From Tissierella praeacuta_A (GTDB taxonomy: Bacteria; Bacillota; Clostridia; Tissierellales; Tissierellaceae), in contig NZ_JBEBOY010000014.1 of NCBI RefSeq assembly GCF_040396155.1, forward strand, positions 13,026 through 77,025: a DNA stretch of 64,000 nt. Reading direction: 5' to 3'. Shown here in pieces: positions 1-9,542 of this stretch. Both the position numbers and the translations under genes were made by a program. The notes beneath the pieces were generated by a model. It made no database searches and was not told the origin of the DNA. It worked only from the letters and a program-made list of their open reading frames with translations. Position 1 is the first letter of the stretch. Every line of letters begins with the position of its first letter.

Positions 1-1060
1 AATAGAAATATTATCTCCTGATGTAAATGAATCATATAGTAAGTTTACTGTTTCAGAAGGCAGAATTAGATTTGGACTTTCAGCTGTTAAAAATGTTGGT
101 GAAAACTTTATAAAGACAGTAGTTAAAGCTAGAGAGATTGGGAAGTTTAAAGGATTTACTGACTTTATTGAAAGAATAGAAAAAGTAGACTCATCTGTAA
201 TGAATAAAAGGGCAGTGGAATCTTTAATTAAATGTGGAGCGATGGATAGTTTAGGAGGAAATAGAGCCCAATTATTATCAATATTTGAAAAAACCATAGA
301 TGGAATTCATGCCGACAGAAAGAGAAATATAGAAGGGCAATTCTCAATATTTGACACAATAGATGAGAATATATCTAAAGACCATTTACCAGATTTAAAA
401 GAATTTCCGCAAAATGTACTACTTACAATGGAAAAAGACATGGTAGGTATATATATATCCGGACATCCATTAGAACCTTATAAATCTGAAATTGAGAGAA
501 TTTCAACAACTACGACTTTTGATCTAATAAATAATGATGAAGAAATCAGTGGGGATCTAACAGGACCAAAAGATGGAGAAAGAGTAGTTATAGGTGGTAT
601 AATTGTTGAAAAGAAAAATATGATAACTAAGAATAATAATATGATGGCATTTATTACATTGGAAGACTTATATGGTACTGTTGAATGTATAGTATTTCCA
701 ACTACTTTTGAAAGATATAATAAATCTTTAAAAGAAGATGGATTAATTGTCATAGAAGGTAAAATTAGTACCTCTGAAGTAGAGGAACCAAAGATAATAG
801 TGGAAAAAATATCTGAGTTAAATATGTATAAAAAAGGAAAGCTATATTTAAAAATAGGTCGTAATAGTCCTACTGATACTTTTGACAGGATAAAAAATAT
901 TTTAAAAAAATATGGCGGAGAAAGCCCAGTATATGTATACTTAGAGAAGGAAAAGAAAATTGTCATAGCAGATAGATCTTTATGGATTGATATCAATGAT
1001 CAAAAAGTTATAATAGAGTTAAAAGACTTGCTTGGAGAAGAATCAGTAAAGATTTCTTAA
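1..1060 (+). CDS. dnaE: DNA polymerase III alpha subunit (DnaE), 3' part
   Basis: Only the last 352 codons are in the window; the frame is open from base 2, so the start lies upstream. DnaE is the replicative polymerase subunit. Visible are the end of the finger region (FGLSAVKNVG), a helix-hairpin-helix segment (KRAVESLIKCGAMDSLGG), the PLEPY-type linker and an OB-fold region starting near GERVVIGGI. The next gene lies about 40 bp downstream on the same strand. The N-terminal PHP and palm domains cannot be seen, so intactness is unknown. Confidence 0.93.
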   Translation, partial: IEILSPDVNESYSKFTVSEGRIRFGLSAVKNVGENFIKTVVKAREIGKFKGFTDFIERIEKVDSSVMNKRAVESLIKCGAMDSLGGNRAQLLSIFEKTIDGIHADRKRNIEGQFSIFDTIDENISKDHLPDLKEFPQNVLLTMEKDMVGIYISGHPLEPYKSEIERISTTTTFDLINNDEEISGDLTGPKDGERVVIGGIIVEKKNMITKNNNMMAFITLEDLYGTVECIVFPTTFERYNKSLKEDGLIVIEGKISTSEVEEPKIIVEKISELNMYKKGKLYLKIGRNSPTDTFDRIKNILKKYGGESPVYVYLEKEKKIVIADRSLWIDINDQKVIIELKDLLGEESVKIS

Positions 1061-1101
1061 ATAACTATTTTAATTGTCAATTATAAAAGGAGTGCTTTAA
1101 T

Positions 1102-1296
1102 ATGTGGACAGCAGTTTATATGGCTACAGGATTGGACAATGCACATGAGGTAGAAAAGAAACTTAAAGCAGAAGGATTTCTTGTAAAAATAAAATATTTT
1201 GCTCAAGAAGGAGAAGAGGAACTTTATGAAATATTAGCTCCAGAATTTGAAGCAGAAGATATTCAAAATGCTATGATTGAACTGGGTATAATTTAG
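1102..1296 (+). CDS. Small conserved protein, putative signal-transducing/ACT-like fold
   Basis: This encodes 64 residues with RBS AAAGGAG ahead of ATG. The sequence (WTAVYMATGLDNAHEVEKKL, then a second half ending AMIELGII) looks like the short DUF2007-like proteins that compare two inputs through an alpha-beta fold. I infer that from pattern only. It sits between dnaE and pfkA, an arrangement I associate with clostridial genomes, and is probably cotranscribed with pfkA (23 bp gap). No catalytic motif is visible and no function is assigned. Confidence 0.75.
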   Translation: MWTAVYMATGLDNAHEVEKKLKAEGFLVKIKYFAQEGEEELYEILAPEFEAEDIQNAMIELGII

Positions 1297-1319
1297 TTTG
1301 CAAATAAGGGGGGAGTTTT

Positions 1320-2279
1320 ATGAAGACTATAGGAGTATTGACCAGTGGGGGAGATGCCCCAGGTATGAATGCTGCCATTAGAGCTGTAGTTAGAACAGGT
1401 ATATTTAATGATTTTAAGATGATGGGAATAAGACAAGGTTATAGTGGCTTAATAAATGGTGATATAGAAGAGATGAATCTTTCATCTGTTGCAGACATAA
1501 TACATAGAGGCGGAACTACGCTTAGATCTTCCCGTTCCGATGAGTTCAAGACTAAGGAAGGCTTTGAAAAGGCGTTAAATGTATTGAGAATATTTGGTAT
1601 AGATGGATTAGTCGTATTAGGGGGAGATGGCACATTAAAAGGTGCTAGAGAACTATCAAAGGCTGGAATCCCAACTATAGGTATACCTTGTACAATTGAT
1701 AATGATTGTGGCTTTTCTGATTTTACTATTGGATTTTTCACAGCTGTAGAAACTGTAGTAGATGCTATATCTAAAATTAGGGATACTTCTACATCCCATG
1801 GAAGGGCTAATGTTATTGAGGTAATGGGGAGACATTGTGGAGATATTGCTTTATATGCAGGTCTTGCAGGCGGAGCTGAAAGTATAATAGTACCAGAAGT
1901 GGACTTTAATATAGATGAAGTATGTAAAAAGGCAATTCAAGGTAAAAATAGAGGTAAATTACATCATATAATTGTTTTAGCTGAGGGGGTAGGCAATGCT
2001 TATGATGTATCTAAATCAATTGAGGAAAAAACAGGAATAGATACTAGAGTTACAATCTTAGGATATATTCAAAGAGGAGGAAATCCTACATCCTATGATA
2101 GAATCATAGCTAGTAAAATGGGAAACAAGGCTATTGAATTATTGAAAGAGGGTAAAAGTGATAGAGCTTTAGGTATAAAATGCAATCAGATAATTGATAT
2201 AGATATTAAGGAAGCTTTGGAAATGGAAAAAGAATTTGATATTGATATGTATAATACTGCAAGAATATTATCTATATAG
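1320..2279 (+). CDS. pfkA: ATP-dependent 6-phosphofructokinase
   Basis: PfkA phosphorylates fructose 6-phosphate to fructose 1,6-bisphosphate in cytosolic glycolysis. At 319 residues it has the usual bacterial length. Family motifs are all present: the N-terminal GGDAPGMNAAIR nucleotide loop, GGTTLRSSRS, GGDGTLKGA, the catalytic PCTIDND segment, TSHGRANVIEVMGR and LGYIQRGG. The RBS AAGGGGGGAG precedes ATG. It lies 11 bp upstream of pyk, so the two glycolytic genes almost certainly form one operon. Confidence 0.97.
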   Translation: MKTIGVLTSGGDAPGMNAAIRAVVRTGIFNDFKMMGIRQGYSGLINGDIEEMNLSSVADIIHRGGTTLRSSRSDEFKTKEGFEKALNVLRIFGIDGLVVLGGDGTLKGARELSKAGIPTIGIPCTIDNDCGFSDFTIGFFTAVETVVDAISKIRDTSTSHGRANVIEVMGRHCGDIALYAGLAGGAESIIVPEVDFNIDEVCKKAIQGKNRGKLHHIIVLAEGVGNAYDVSKSIEEKTGIDTRVTILGYIQRGGNPTSYDRIIASKMGNKAIELLKEGKSDRALGIKCNQIIDIDIKEALEMEKEFDIDMYNTARILSI

Positions 2280-2290
2280 GAGGAGTAACA

Positions 2291-4048
2291 ATGAAGAAAA
2301 CAAAAATAGTATGTACCATAGGTCCAGCATCAGAAACTGAAGATGTGTTAAAGGAATTATTTTTAAATGGTTTAAATGTCTGTAGACTTAATTTTTCCCA
2401 TGGAAGTCATGAGGAACATAAAAAGAGAATAGATACAATAAAGAAGGTTAGAAAAGACCTTAATATGCCAATAGGTATTATGCTAGATACAAAGGGACCA
2501 GAAATAAGATTGGGAGACTTCAAAGATGGAGTTATAGAAATAGAAGATGGAGATATATTTACTCTAACTACTAAGAATATATTAGGGGATAAAACTATAG
2601 TATCTATTTCCTATGATGGATTACCTAATGATGTAAAAGAAGGAAGCAGAATTCTAATAGATGATGGATTAGTAGAACTTAAAGTATTAGAAATAATCGA
2701 CAAGACAGATATAAAATGTGTAGCATTAAATAATGGGACATTGAAAAATCACAAAGGTGTAAATGTTCCTAATGTAAAAATAAACCTACCAGCAATTACT
2801 AAAAAAGATATAGATGATATTTTATTTGGAATTGAAAATGGTATTGATTTCATTGCGGCATCCTTCGTTAGAAAGGCATCTGATGTTTTAGAAATAAGAA
2901 AAATCTTAGAAGATAATGATGCAGGATTTATAGAGATAATTTCAAAGATAGAAAATCAAGAAGGTGTAGATAATATAGATGAAATACTTGCTGCATCTGA
3001 TGGAATAATGGTAGCTAGAGGCGACTTAGGCGTAGAGATACAAACAGAAGAAATTCCACTTGTACAAAAGGAGTTAATTAGAAAATCAAATCTAATAGGG
3101 AAACCTGTTATTACAGCTACACAAATGCTAGATTCTATGATGAGAAATCCAAGACCTACTAGGGCAGAAGTAACAGATGTTGCAAATGCTATTCTTGACG
3201 GTAGTAGTGCTATTATGTTATCTGGAGAAACAGCAGCAGGAAAATATCCTATTGAATCAGTAAAGACAATGTATAATATTGCAACAAGAACTGAAGAATC
3301 CTTGGATTATGGAGAGATACTAAGCTCCAAAGTTGCTATATCTGAATTATCTACAACTAATGCCATAGGAAAGGCTACTTGTACTACTGCTATGGATTTA
3401 GGAGCATCTGCAATAATTACGGCTACATCATCAGGATATACATCAAAGGCTATATCTAAGTTTAGACCAAAGTCTCCTATAATAGCAGCAACAACTACAG
3501 AATCCGTTATGAGGAGATTATCTTTAGTATGGGGCGTTTATCCAGTACTATCACCTTATAGCAATTCTACAGATGATGTAATAGAATTATCTATTCAATC
3601 TGCAATAGATAATAATTATGTAAATGAAGGGGATTTAGTAGTTATAACAGCTGGTATTCCTGTGGGAACTTCTGGTTCTACTAATTTAATAAAAGTACAT
3701 ACCATAGGAAAGACTTTATTAAAAGGAATGGGAATAGGACAGGGTTCTACATTGGGAAGAGTTTGTATTGCAAATACTGAAGAAGAATTGGTGGAGAAAT
3801 TTAAAGATGGCGATGTTATAGTAAGTAAAGATACCCATAGAGATATGGTAAAATTTATAGAAAGAGCATCAGCTATTATTACAGAACAGGGGGGACTTAC
3901 ATCCCATGGTGCTATTGTAGGATTAAACCTTAATAAACCAACTATAGTAGGTGCAGAAGATGCTACAAATATATTAGAGGACGGAGAAATAGTTACAGTA
4001 GATGGCACAACAGGTCTTGTATATAAGGGAGAAGCAAGAGTTCTATAA
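2291..4048 (+). CDS. pyk: Pyruvate kinase with C-terminal PEP-utilizer domain
   Basis: Pyruvate kinase converts PEP and ADP to pyruvate and ATP. The core carries KIVCTIGPASE at the start, LDTKGPEIR, the ISKIEN active-site segment, MVARGDLGVEI and ITATQMLDSM. At 585 residues it is about 110 longer than the minimal enzyme. The extra C-terminal part contains GGLTSHGAIVGLNL, typical of the PEP-utilizer swivelling domain appended to Bacillus-type pyruvate kinases. An AGGAGG RBS lies just after the pfkA stop, so it is cotranscribed with pfkA. Confidence 0.97.
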   Translation: MKKTKIVCTIGPASETEDVLKELFLNGLNVCRLNFSHGSHEEHKKRIDTIKKVRKDLNMPIGIMLDTKGPEIRLGDFKDGVIEIEDGDIFTLTTKNILGDKTIVSISYDGLPNDVKEGSRILIDDGLVELKVLEIIDKTDIKCVALNNGTLKNHKGVNVPNVKINLPAITKKDIDDILFGIENGIDFIAASFVRKASDVLEIRKILEDNDAGFIEIISKIENQEGVDNIDEILAASDGIMVARGDLGVEIQTEEIPLVQKELIRKSNLIGKPVITATQMLDSMMRNPRPTRAEVTDVANAILDGSSAIMLSGETAAGKYPIESVKTMYNIATRTEESLDYGEILSSKVAISELSTTNAIGKATCTTAMDLGASAIITATSSGYTSKAISKFRPKSPIIAATTTESVMRRLSLVWGVYPVLSPYSNSTDDVIELSIQSAIDNNYVNEGDLVVITAGIPVGTSGSTNLIKVHTIGKTLLKGMGIGQGSTLGRVCIANTEEELVEKFKDGDVIVSKDTHRDMVKFIERASAIITEQGGLTSHGAIVGLNLNKPTIVGAEDATNILEDGEIVTVDGTTGLVYKGEARVL

Positions 4049-4063
4049 TTGGGGGGATTGTTC

Positions 4064-5074
4064 TTGGAGAAGAGAGTACTAGGGAAAACTAATTTAGAAG
4101 TATCTGTAATTGGCTTTGGGGGAATTCCTATACAACGAGTTGACGGTGAAATGGCAGTTAAATTAATCCAAGAATCATATAATCAAGGCATAAACTTCAT
4201 AGATACTGCTAGAGGATATAATGAATCTGAGGATTTAATAGGACAGGCATTAGAAAAAATAGGCAGAGATAAGTTTGTACTAGCTACAAAGTCTATGAAA
4301 AGAGATTATAATGGGATGCTCGAAGAACTAGGAATTAGTTTGAAAAATCTTAGAACTGATTATATAGATTTATTTCAATTTCATAATATTAGAAGCTTTG
4401 AAGAATTGGATTTTATTTTAAGTGACGATGGAGCATTTAAGGCATTAAAGGAAGCTAAAGAAAAAGGTATGGTAAAGGAAATAGGTATAACTTCTCACAA
4501 TCCAGATATATTGAGTAAAGCCATAGATACAGGAGAATTTGCTACTATACAATGTCCATATAATCCTGTTGAACAGCAGGCAGAAGAGGTATTCAAAAAG
4601 GCTAAGGAAATGAATATTGGAGTAATAGTTATGAAACCATTGGCAGGTGGTGCTATTACTAACGGAGAACTATCCCTTAGGTTTATAGTGGATAATCCTA
4701 ATATATCTGTAGTCATTCCTGGAATGGATACTTTAGAACAAGTAAGTTCCAATGCATCAGTAGGTATAAATAAAAGAAAATTGACTGAGGAAGAAGAAAA
4801 GAAATTATTTAAAGAGGCAAATTCTTTAGGCTCTGAGTTTTGCAGAAGATGTGGATATTGTCTGCCATGTCCTCAAAGTATAGATATACCATCTCAATTT
4901 TTAATGGAAGGTTATTATACTAGATACAATTTGAAAGAATGGGCAAAGTCAAGATATGATGCCATGGAAAAAAGAGCAGTACATTGTGTAGAATGTGGTT
5001 TATGTGAAAGTAAATGTCCATACAATCTACCAATAAGGAAGATGCTTAAAAATGTAGTAGAAAAGTTAGGATAG
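4064..5074 (+). CDS. Aldo/keto reductase with C-terminal 4Fe-4S motifs
   Basis: The N-terminal part is a TIM-barrel aldo/keto reductase: VIGFGGIPIQR, the catalytic FIDTARGYNESE segment and EIGITSHNPD. The C-terminal part has two cysteine clusters, CRRCGYCLPCP and CVECGLCESKCPYNLP, expected to bind iron-sulfur clusters. This marks the ferredoxin-fused AKR subfamily of anaerobes; the substrate is unknown. The frame is open from a TTG at 4049, but GGGGGGA (4051-4057) is best placed for the TTG at 4064. It directly follows pyk and may share its operon. Confidence 0.88.
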   Translation: MEKRVLGKTNLEVSVIGFGGIPIQRVDGEMAVKLIQESYNQGINFIDTARGYNESEDLIGQALEKIGRDKFVLATKSMKRDYNGMLEELGISLKNLRTDYIDLFQFHNIRSFEELDFILSDDGAFKALKEAKEKGMVKEIGITSHNPDILSKAIDTGEFATIQCPYNPVEQQAEEVFKKAKEMNIGVIVMKPLAGGAITNGELSLRFIVDNPNISVVIPGMDTLEQVSSNASVGINKRKLTEEEEKKLFKEANSLGSEFCRRCGYCLPCPQSIDIPSQFLMEGYYTRYNLKEWAKSRYDAMEKRAVHCVECGLCESKCPYNLPIRKMLKNVVEKLG

Positions 5075-5124
5075 TTTAGTTATGATGAATATGGTAATAT
5101 AAATATTTTCGTATAAATAGGATA

Positions 5125-5170
5125 TAAAATAATATAAGTTAAATGAAATCATTTAACTTATATTATTTTA
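5125..5170. terminator. Perfect 22-bp AT-rich hairpin
   Basis: Left arm 5125-5146 and right arm 5149-5170 are exact inverse complements with a 2-nt centre. The stem is AT-rich and a T-rich stretch follows, so it probably ends the pfkA-pyk-AKR operon and could work in both directions. Confidence 0.7.
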
Positions 5171-5251
5171 TTTTACTACTTCTTTTTTTAAGATAAGATG
5201 ATATAATAAATATATATTTAGCGACACGAAATATATAGAAAGTGGTGGAAT

Positions 5252-6628
5252 ATGAATAAACAAGATAAAACAGAAATGATATTAAAAGGAAGTATTTATA
5301 AAGTTCTTATTACACTATCTATACCAATTATGATTAATAGTCTTATACAAACATTATATAACTTAGCAGATGGAGTATTTGTAAGCTGGATTTCTTCAGT
5401 TCATTTTGCAGCTACGGCTTTTGTTTGGCCTGTGAACTTTTTATTTATATCCTTGGGAATCGGTTTATCTATAGCAGGAACTTCAATTCTATCTCAATTA
5501 GTTGGAGGAGGAAGAATTGATGAAACTAAAGAATATTCTACTCAATTAATAGCAATTACCATAATAAGTGCAATATCATTTACGATTATAGGCTATATAA
5601 GCAGTCCAATTATTATTAGATTAATGGGAGCTACAGGGGACTTATTTACTTTGAGTAATACTTATTTAAGAATTACTTTTTTAGATTTACCATTTATGTT
5701 TTTGTTTTTTAATATTAACTCTATTATGAATGCACAGGGAGATACTGTATTACCAACTATACTTAGTGGGATTTCAGCAGTTATAAATGTAGTTTTAGAT
5801 CCTATATTTATATTTAAATTTGATTGGGGTATTGCAGGTGCGGCTTGGGCTACATTAATATCTAGAGTATTTTTAGCAGTAGTAGGATTTATGATGTTAT
5901 TTAGTGAGAAAAATAAAATTAGACCAGATTTTAAAGAATTTAAATTTAATAAAAAGATAATCAAGGAGATAGTTAATATAGGAATACCATCTGCAATAGG
6001 TCAATCGGGAGCTTCATTGGGATTTATTGTATTAAATGGGTTTATAGTTACTTATGGAACAGCTACAATGGCAGCTTATGCCATGGTTAATAGAATAACA
6101 TCCTTAATAATGCAGCCATCTATGGGGTTAGGTTCTGCTTTAACTGCCATAGTAGGGCAGAATATGGGTGCAAATCAAATTGATAGGGTAAAGGAATCCT
6201 TCCGCAAGGCTTTAAAGCTTACATTAATCATAGGAATCATGGGGTGTATATTGCTAATAGCCTTCGATAAGCCTATTATTAATTTTTTTATGCGTTCAAA
6301 GGATGATTTATCAGTTATAGATTTAGCTTTAGTTTATTTATTCTATACGTCTTTATCTATGCCATTGATGGGTATATTTAGCGTATTACAGGGCCTATTC
6401 CAAGGGTCTGGAAATACTAAGTATTCTATGGCAATGGAAATAGGAAGACTTTGGTTTGTAAGACTTCCAATGATATTATTATTTAAAAACTTTACAAACT
6501 GGGGTCCTACTGGAATTTGGTTCTCTATGAGTTTTAGTAATCTTATAGTTTGTCTATATGGTTATGGAGTTTATAGAAGAAATGGATGGCAAAAAACTGT
6601 ACTTAAAGCAGATACCGTTTCTAATTAA
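5252..6628 (+). CDS. MATE family efflux transporter
   Basis: This 458-residue integral membrane protein has about 12 hydrophobic segments. The N-terminal hallmark ITLSIPIMINSLIQTLYNLAD matches the MATE/NorM-DinF family in its VMAT-like branch, and the second half repeats the fold (GIPSAIGQSGASLG, MGLGSALTAIVGQNMGA). Such proteins export cationic drugs or metabolites using Na+ or H+ gradients; the substrate here is unknown. The RBS GGTGG precedes ATG. It stands alone between two intergenic regions. Confidence 0.92.
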   Translation: MNKQDKTEMILKGSIYKVLITLSIPIMINSLIQTLYNLADGVFVSWISSVHFAATAFVWPVNFLFISLGIGLSIAGTSILSQLVGGGRIDETKEYSTQLIAITIISAISFTIIGYISSPIIIRLMGATGDLFTLSNTYLRITFLDLPFMFLFFNINSIMNAQGDTVLPTILSGISAVINVVLDPIFIFKFDWGIAGAAWATLISRVFLAVVGFMMLFSEKNKIRPDFKEFKFNKKIIKEIVNIGIPSAIGQSGASLGFIVLNGFIVTYGTATMAAYAMVNRITSLIMQPSMGLGSALTAIVGQNMGANQIDRVKESFRKALKLTLIIGIMGCILLIAFDKPIINFFMRSKDDLSVIDLALVYLFYTSLSMPLMGIFSVLQGLFQGSGNTKYSMAMEIGRLWFVRLPMILLFKNFTNWGPTGIWFSMSFSNLIVCLYGYGVYRRNGWQKTVLKADTVSN

Positions 6629-6697
6629 GAGTTGATTTAGGATAAATTTTCATATTGAAGACTTTATTTAAAAGTGATACAATAAATCGGATAAACA

Positions 6698-7492
6698 ATG
6701 ACGAAAGGAGATGATTACATACGAAAACTATGGATTAAGGTTGTTTTTTTACTTGCCTGTATTGCTGTGATTTTTTATGCTAGTTTAGATAGAGTTCCTG
6801 TACTTTTATATCATCACATATTGCCTGAAGAGGATATTATAAACTATGGCTGGGAAAATAATAATAGTGTTTTAAGTCTTGAAAAGTTTAATGAGCAAAT
6901 GAAACATCTACATGAAAATGGTTACTATACAATAACCGTAGATGAACTTGAAGAGTTTATGAATGGAAAATTAAAACTTCCTAAAAAGACTGTAGTTATA
7001 ACCTTTGATGACGGCTATCTAAGTAATGCAGTATATGCTTATCCTATAATGAAAGAATATGGAATGAAAGGAACTATTTTTTCAATAGGAGAATTGGCAA
7101 CTAGAGAAAAGACGGAATTTGATCCTCAAGGATTACAATTTATTTCTATAGAGGATATGGAAAAATACAAAGATGTATTTTTATTTGCTTCCCATACATA
7201 TGATTTGCATCATCAAGATGAAAATGGAATTCCATTTTTAAAATCTCTTCCCAAAGAAAGGATAGTAGAGGATTTAACTAAAAATATGGAATTATTAAAA
7301 TCCAATTATATAGCTTATCCCTTTGGAGAATATAATAAGGATTCCATTAAATGTGCTAAGAAAGCAGGATATAAACTAGGATTTACAGTAAGACGAGGGT
7401 ATGTATGCAGATATACTAGAAGATTTAAGATTCCTAGAATAATTATAAGTCAAGATATAGATTTAGATAAGTTTATATCTTTCCTAAAATAG
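6698..7492 (+). CDS. Membrane-anchored polysaccharide deacetylase
   Basis: This is a NodB-homology carbohydrate esterase 4 protein. The metal-binding motif TFDDGYLSNAV (near residue 101), a SHTYDLHH segment and AYPFGEYN are visible. A single N-terminal hydrophobic segment (KVVFLLACIAVIFYASL) suggests an anchored extracellular enzyme acting on peptidoglycan or another surface glycan. The only AUG in frame is at 6698, but the good RBS AAAGGAG lies at 6704-6710, inside that reading. This points to an ATA start at 6719 giving IRKLWIK. Confidence 0.88.
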   Translation: MTKGDDYIRKLWIKVVFLLACIAVIFYASLDRVPVLLYHHILPEEDIINYGWENNNSVLSLEKFNEQMKHLHENGYYTITVDELEEFMNGKLKLPKKTVVITFDDGYLSNAVYAYPIMKEYGMKGTIFSIGELATREKTEFDPQGLQFISIEDMEKYKDVFLFASHTYDLHHQDENGIPFLKSLPKERIVEDLTKNMELLKSNYIAYPFGEYNKDSIKCAKKAGYKLGFTVRRGYVCRYTRRFKIPRIIISQDIDLDKFISFLK

Positions 7493-7542
7493 ATTGCTGG
7501 AATGAGGTCATTTTAAAACAACTAAATAAATAAAAAAATACA

Positions 7543-7570
7543 AAAAACGGAGATTTAATTCTCCGTTTTT
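7543..7570 (+). terminator. Rho-independent terminator
   Basis: AAAAACGGAGA (7543-7553) pairs with TCTCCGTTTTT (7560-7570) around a 6-nt loop and ends in a T-run. It follows the deacetylase gene. Confidence 0.85.
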
Positions 7571-7633
7571 GTCTTGTATATACAATATATGTTATAATAT
7601 TGAGTTAGAAAACTCAAATGAAAGGGTAATATT

Positions 7634-9526
7634 ATGAATCTAATATCTATAGAAAATTTATCAAAGGCATATAGTGAGAAACAATTATTTAAGGATATAA
7701 ATTTTGGAATAAATGATGGAGACAAAATAGGTCTTATAGGTGTAAATGGCACTGGTAAGACTACATTTCTAAAAATTATAGCAGGTATAGAAGAACCTGA
7801 TTGTGGACGAGTAATTAAAGGAAATGATGTAAATATTGAATATTTACCCCAAGATATAGACTTTGATCTTGAATTAACTGTAGTAGAACAGGTTTTTAAA
7901 GGTAATTCTAAAAATATTCAATTAGTAAGAAAATATGAAGAAGCCATAATGAATCCAAGTACAAAGAGCGAAGAAATTCTAAGATTAACTGAAAAAATGG
8001 ATGAAGCAAATGCATGGGATTTAGAATCTGAGGCAAAGGCAGTATTGACCCAACTGGGAATTACAAACTTTAATGAAAAAATAGGTAATTTATCTGGTGG
8101 TCAAAGGAAAAGAGTAGCCTTAGCATCAGCCTTAATAAACCCTTGTGAACTACTTATATTAGATGAGCCTACAAACCATTTAGATAATACTACAATAGAC
8201 TGGCTTGAAGAGTACCTAAGTAGGAGAAAGGGAGGACTTCTTATGATTACCCATGATAGATATTTCCTAGATAGGGTAGTCAACCAAATAATTGAATTAG
8301 ATAAGGGAAATATTTATTCATATAGCGGTAATTATAACTATTTTTTAGAGAAAAAATTAGAGAGAGAAGAAATAGAGGTAGCCAGCGAAAGGAAAAGACA
8401 ATCTTTGCTTAGAAAAGAATTGGCTTGGATGATGAGAGGAGCAAGGGCTAGAAGTACAAAACAAAAAGCTAGGATCGAGCGTTTCAATGATTTAAATAAT
8501 AGAGAATTAGAACTATCTAATGAGAAACTTGATATATCTGTTGGAGGAACAAGATTAGGCAGAAAAATAATTGAAATAAATAATATAGAAAAATCCTTTG
8601 ATGGGAAAAAGGTTATAGATGACTTTAGTTATGTTGTTTTAAGAGACGATAGGGTAGGTATTCTTGGGCCAAATGGCAGTGGAAAGTCAACCTTAATGAA
8701 TATTATTTCAAGTAAACTTGAACCTGATAAGGGAACAGTAGATATAGGGGAAACAGTAAAGATTGGAGCATTTTCTCAAGAAAACTTAAATATGGATAAT
8801 AATCTTAGGGCTATTGAATTTATAAAGGAAGGCGGAGAATATATTGAAACATCTGATGGAGAAAAAATATCAGCTTCACAGATGATGGAAAGATTTTTAT
8901 TTCCTAAGGAGCTTCAATGGACACCTATAGGAAAACTATCTGGAGGAGAGAAAAGAAGACTTCATCTTCTTAGGGTTCTGATTGAGGCACCAAATGTACT
9001 TCTTCTAGATGAACCTACAAATGATTTAGATATAGCTACATTGACTGTATTAGAAGAATATATAGAAGAATTCCCTGGAGCAGTAATTATAGTGTCCCAT
9101 GATAGGTATTTGTTAGATAAAGTAGTTGATAAATTATTTGTTTTTGAAGGAAATGGAAAAATAGTAGGATATACTGGGAATTATGAATATTTCAAAGAGA
9201 TTTACAAAGCTGAAAAAGAAAATAATCAAATAGAGAATAAAACAGAAAAGAAAGAAAAAGAAAAACCAAAGGAAAATAATAAATCCCTTAAATTTTCTTA
9301 TAATGAACAAAGAGAATGGAATGAAATAGATGATATTATTGCTAAATTAGAGGATGATATTGTTCAAATAGATATGAAAATAGAAGAGTATTCTACTGAT
9401 TATTCTAAACTTCAAGAGCTTATGACTAAAAAGGAAAAAATAGAAAAGACATTGGAAGAGAAAATGGAAAGATGGCTTTATCTTAATGAATTAGCAGAAA
9501 AGATAGAAGAACAAAAAAAGAATTAA
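7634..9526 (+). CDS. ABC-F family ATPase (Uup/EttA-like)
   Basis: Two ABC cassettes lie in one soluble 630-residue polypeptide. Cassette 1 has GVNGTGKTT, LSGGQRKR and LDEPTNHLD; cassette 2 has GPNGSGKST (near residue 345), LSGGEKRR and LLDEPTNDLD. No membrane segments are present. The C-terminal 90 residues are charged and coiled-coil-like, as in Uup. ABC-F proteins act on the ribosome as translation factors or antibiotic-resistance proteins; housekeeping versus resistance is not decidable here. The RBS is AAAGGG. It lies 16 bp upstream of topB. Confidence 0.93.
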   Translation: MNLISIENLSKAYSEKQLFKDINFGINDGDKIGLIGVNGTGKTTFLKIIAGIEEPDCGRVIKGNDVNIEYLPQDIDFDLELTVVEQVFKGNSKNIQLVRKYEEAIMNPSTKSEEILRLTEKMDEANAWDLESEAKAVLTQLGITNFNEKIGNLSGGQRKRVALASALINPCELLILDEPTNHLDNTTIDWLEEYLSRRKGGLLMITHDRYFLDRVVNQIIELDKGNIYSYSGNYNYFLEKKLEREEIEVASERKRQSLLRKELAWMMRGARARSTKQKARIERFNDLNNRELELSNEKLDISVGGTRLGRKIIEINNIEKSFDGKKVIDDFSYVVLRDDRVGILGPNGSGKSTLMNIISSKLEPDKGTVDIGETVKIGAFSQENLNMDNNLRAIEFIKEGGEYIETSDGEKISASQMMERFLFPKELQWTPIGKLSGGEKRRLHLLRVLIEAPNVLLLDEPTNDLDIATLTVLEEYIEEFPGAVIIVSHDRYLLDKVVDKLFVFEGNGKIVGYTGNYEYFKEIYKAEKENNQIENKTEKKEKEKPKENNKSLKFSYNEQREWNEIDDIIAKLEDDIVQIDMKIEEYSTDYSKLQELMTKKEKIEKTLEEKMERWLYLNELAEKIEEQKKN

Positions 9527-9542
9527 ACGAGAGGATGTTTAT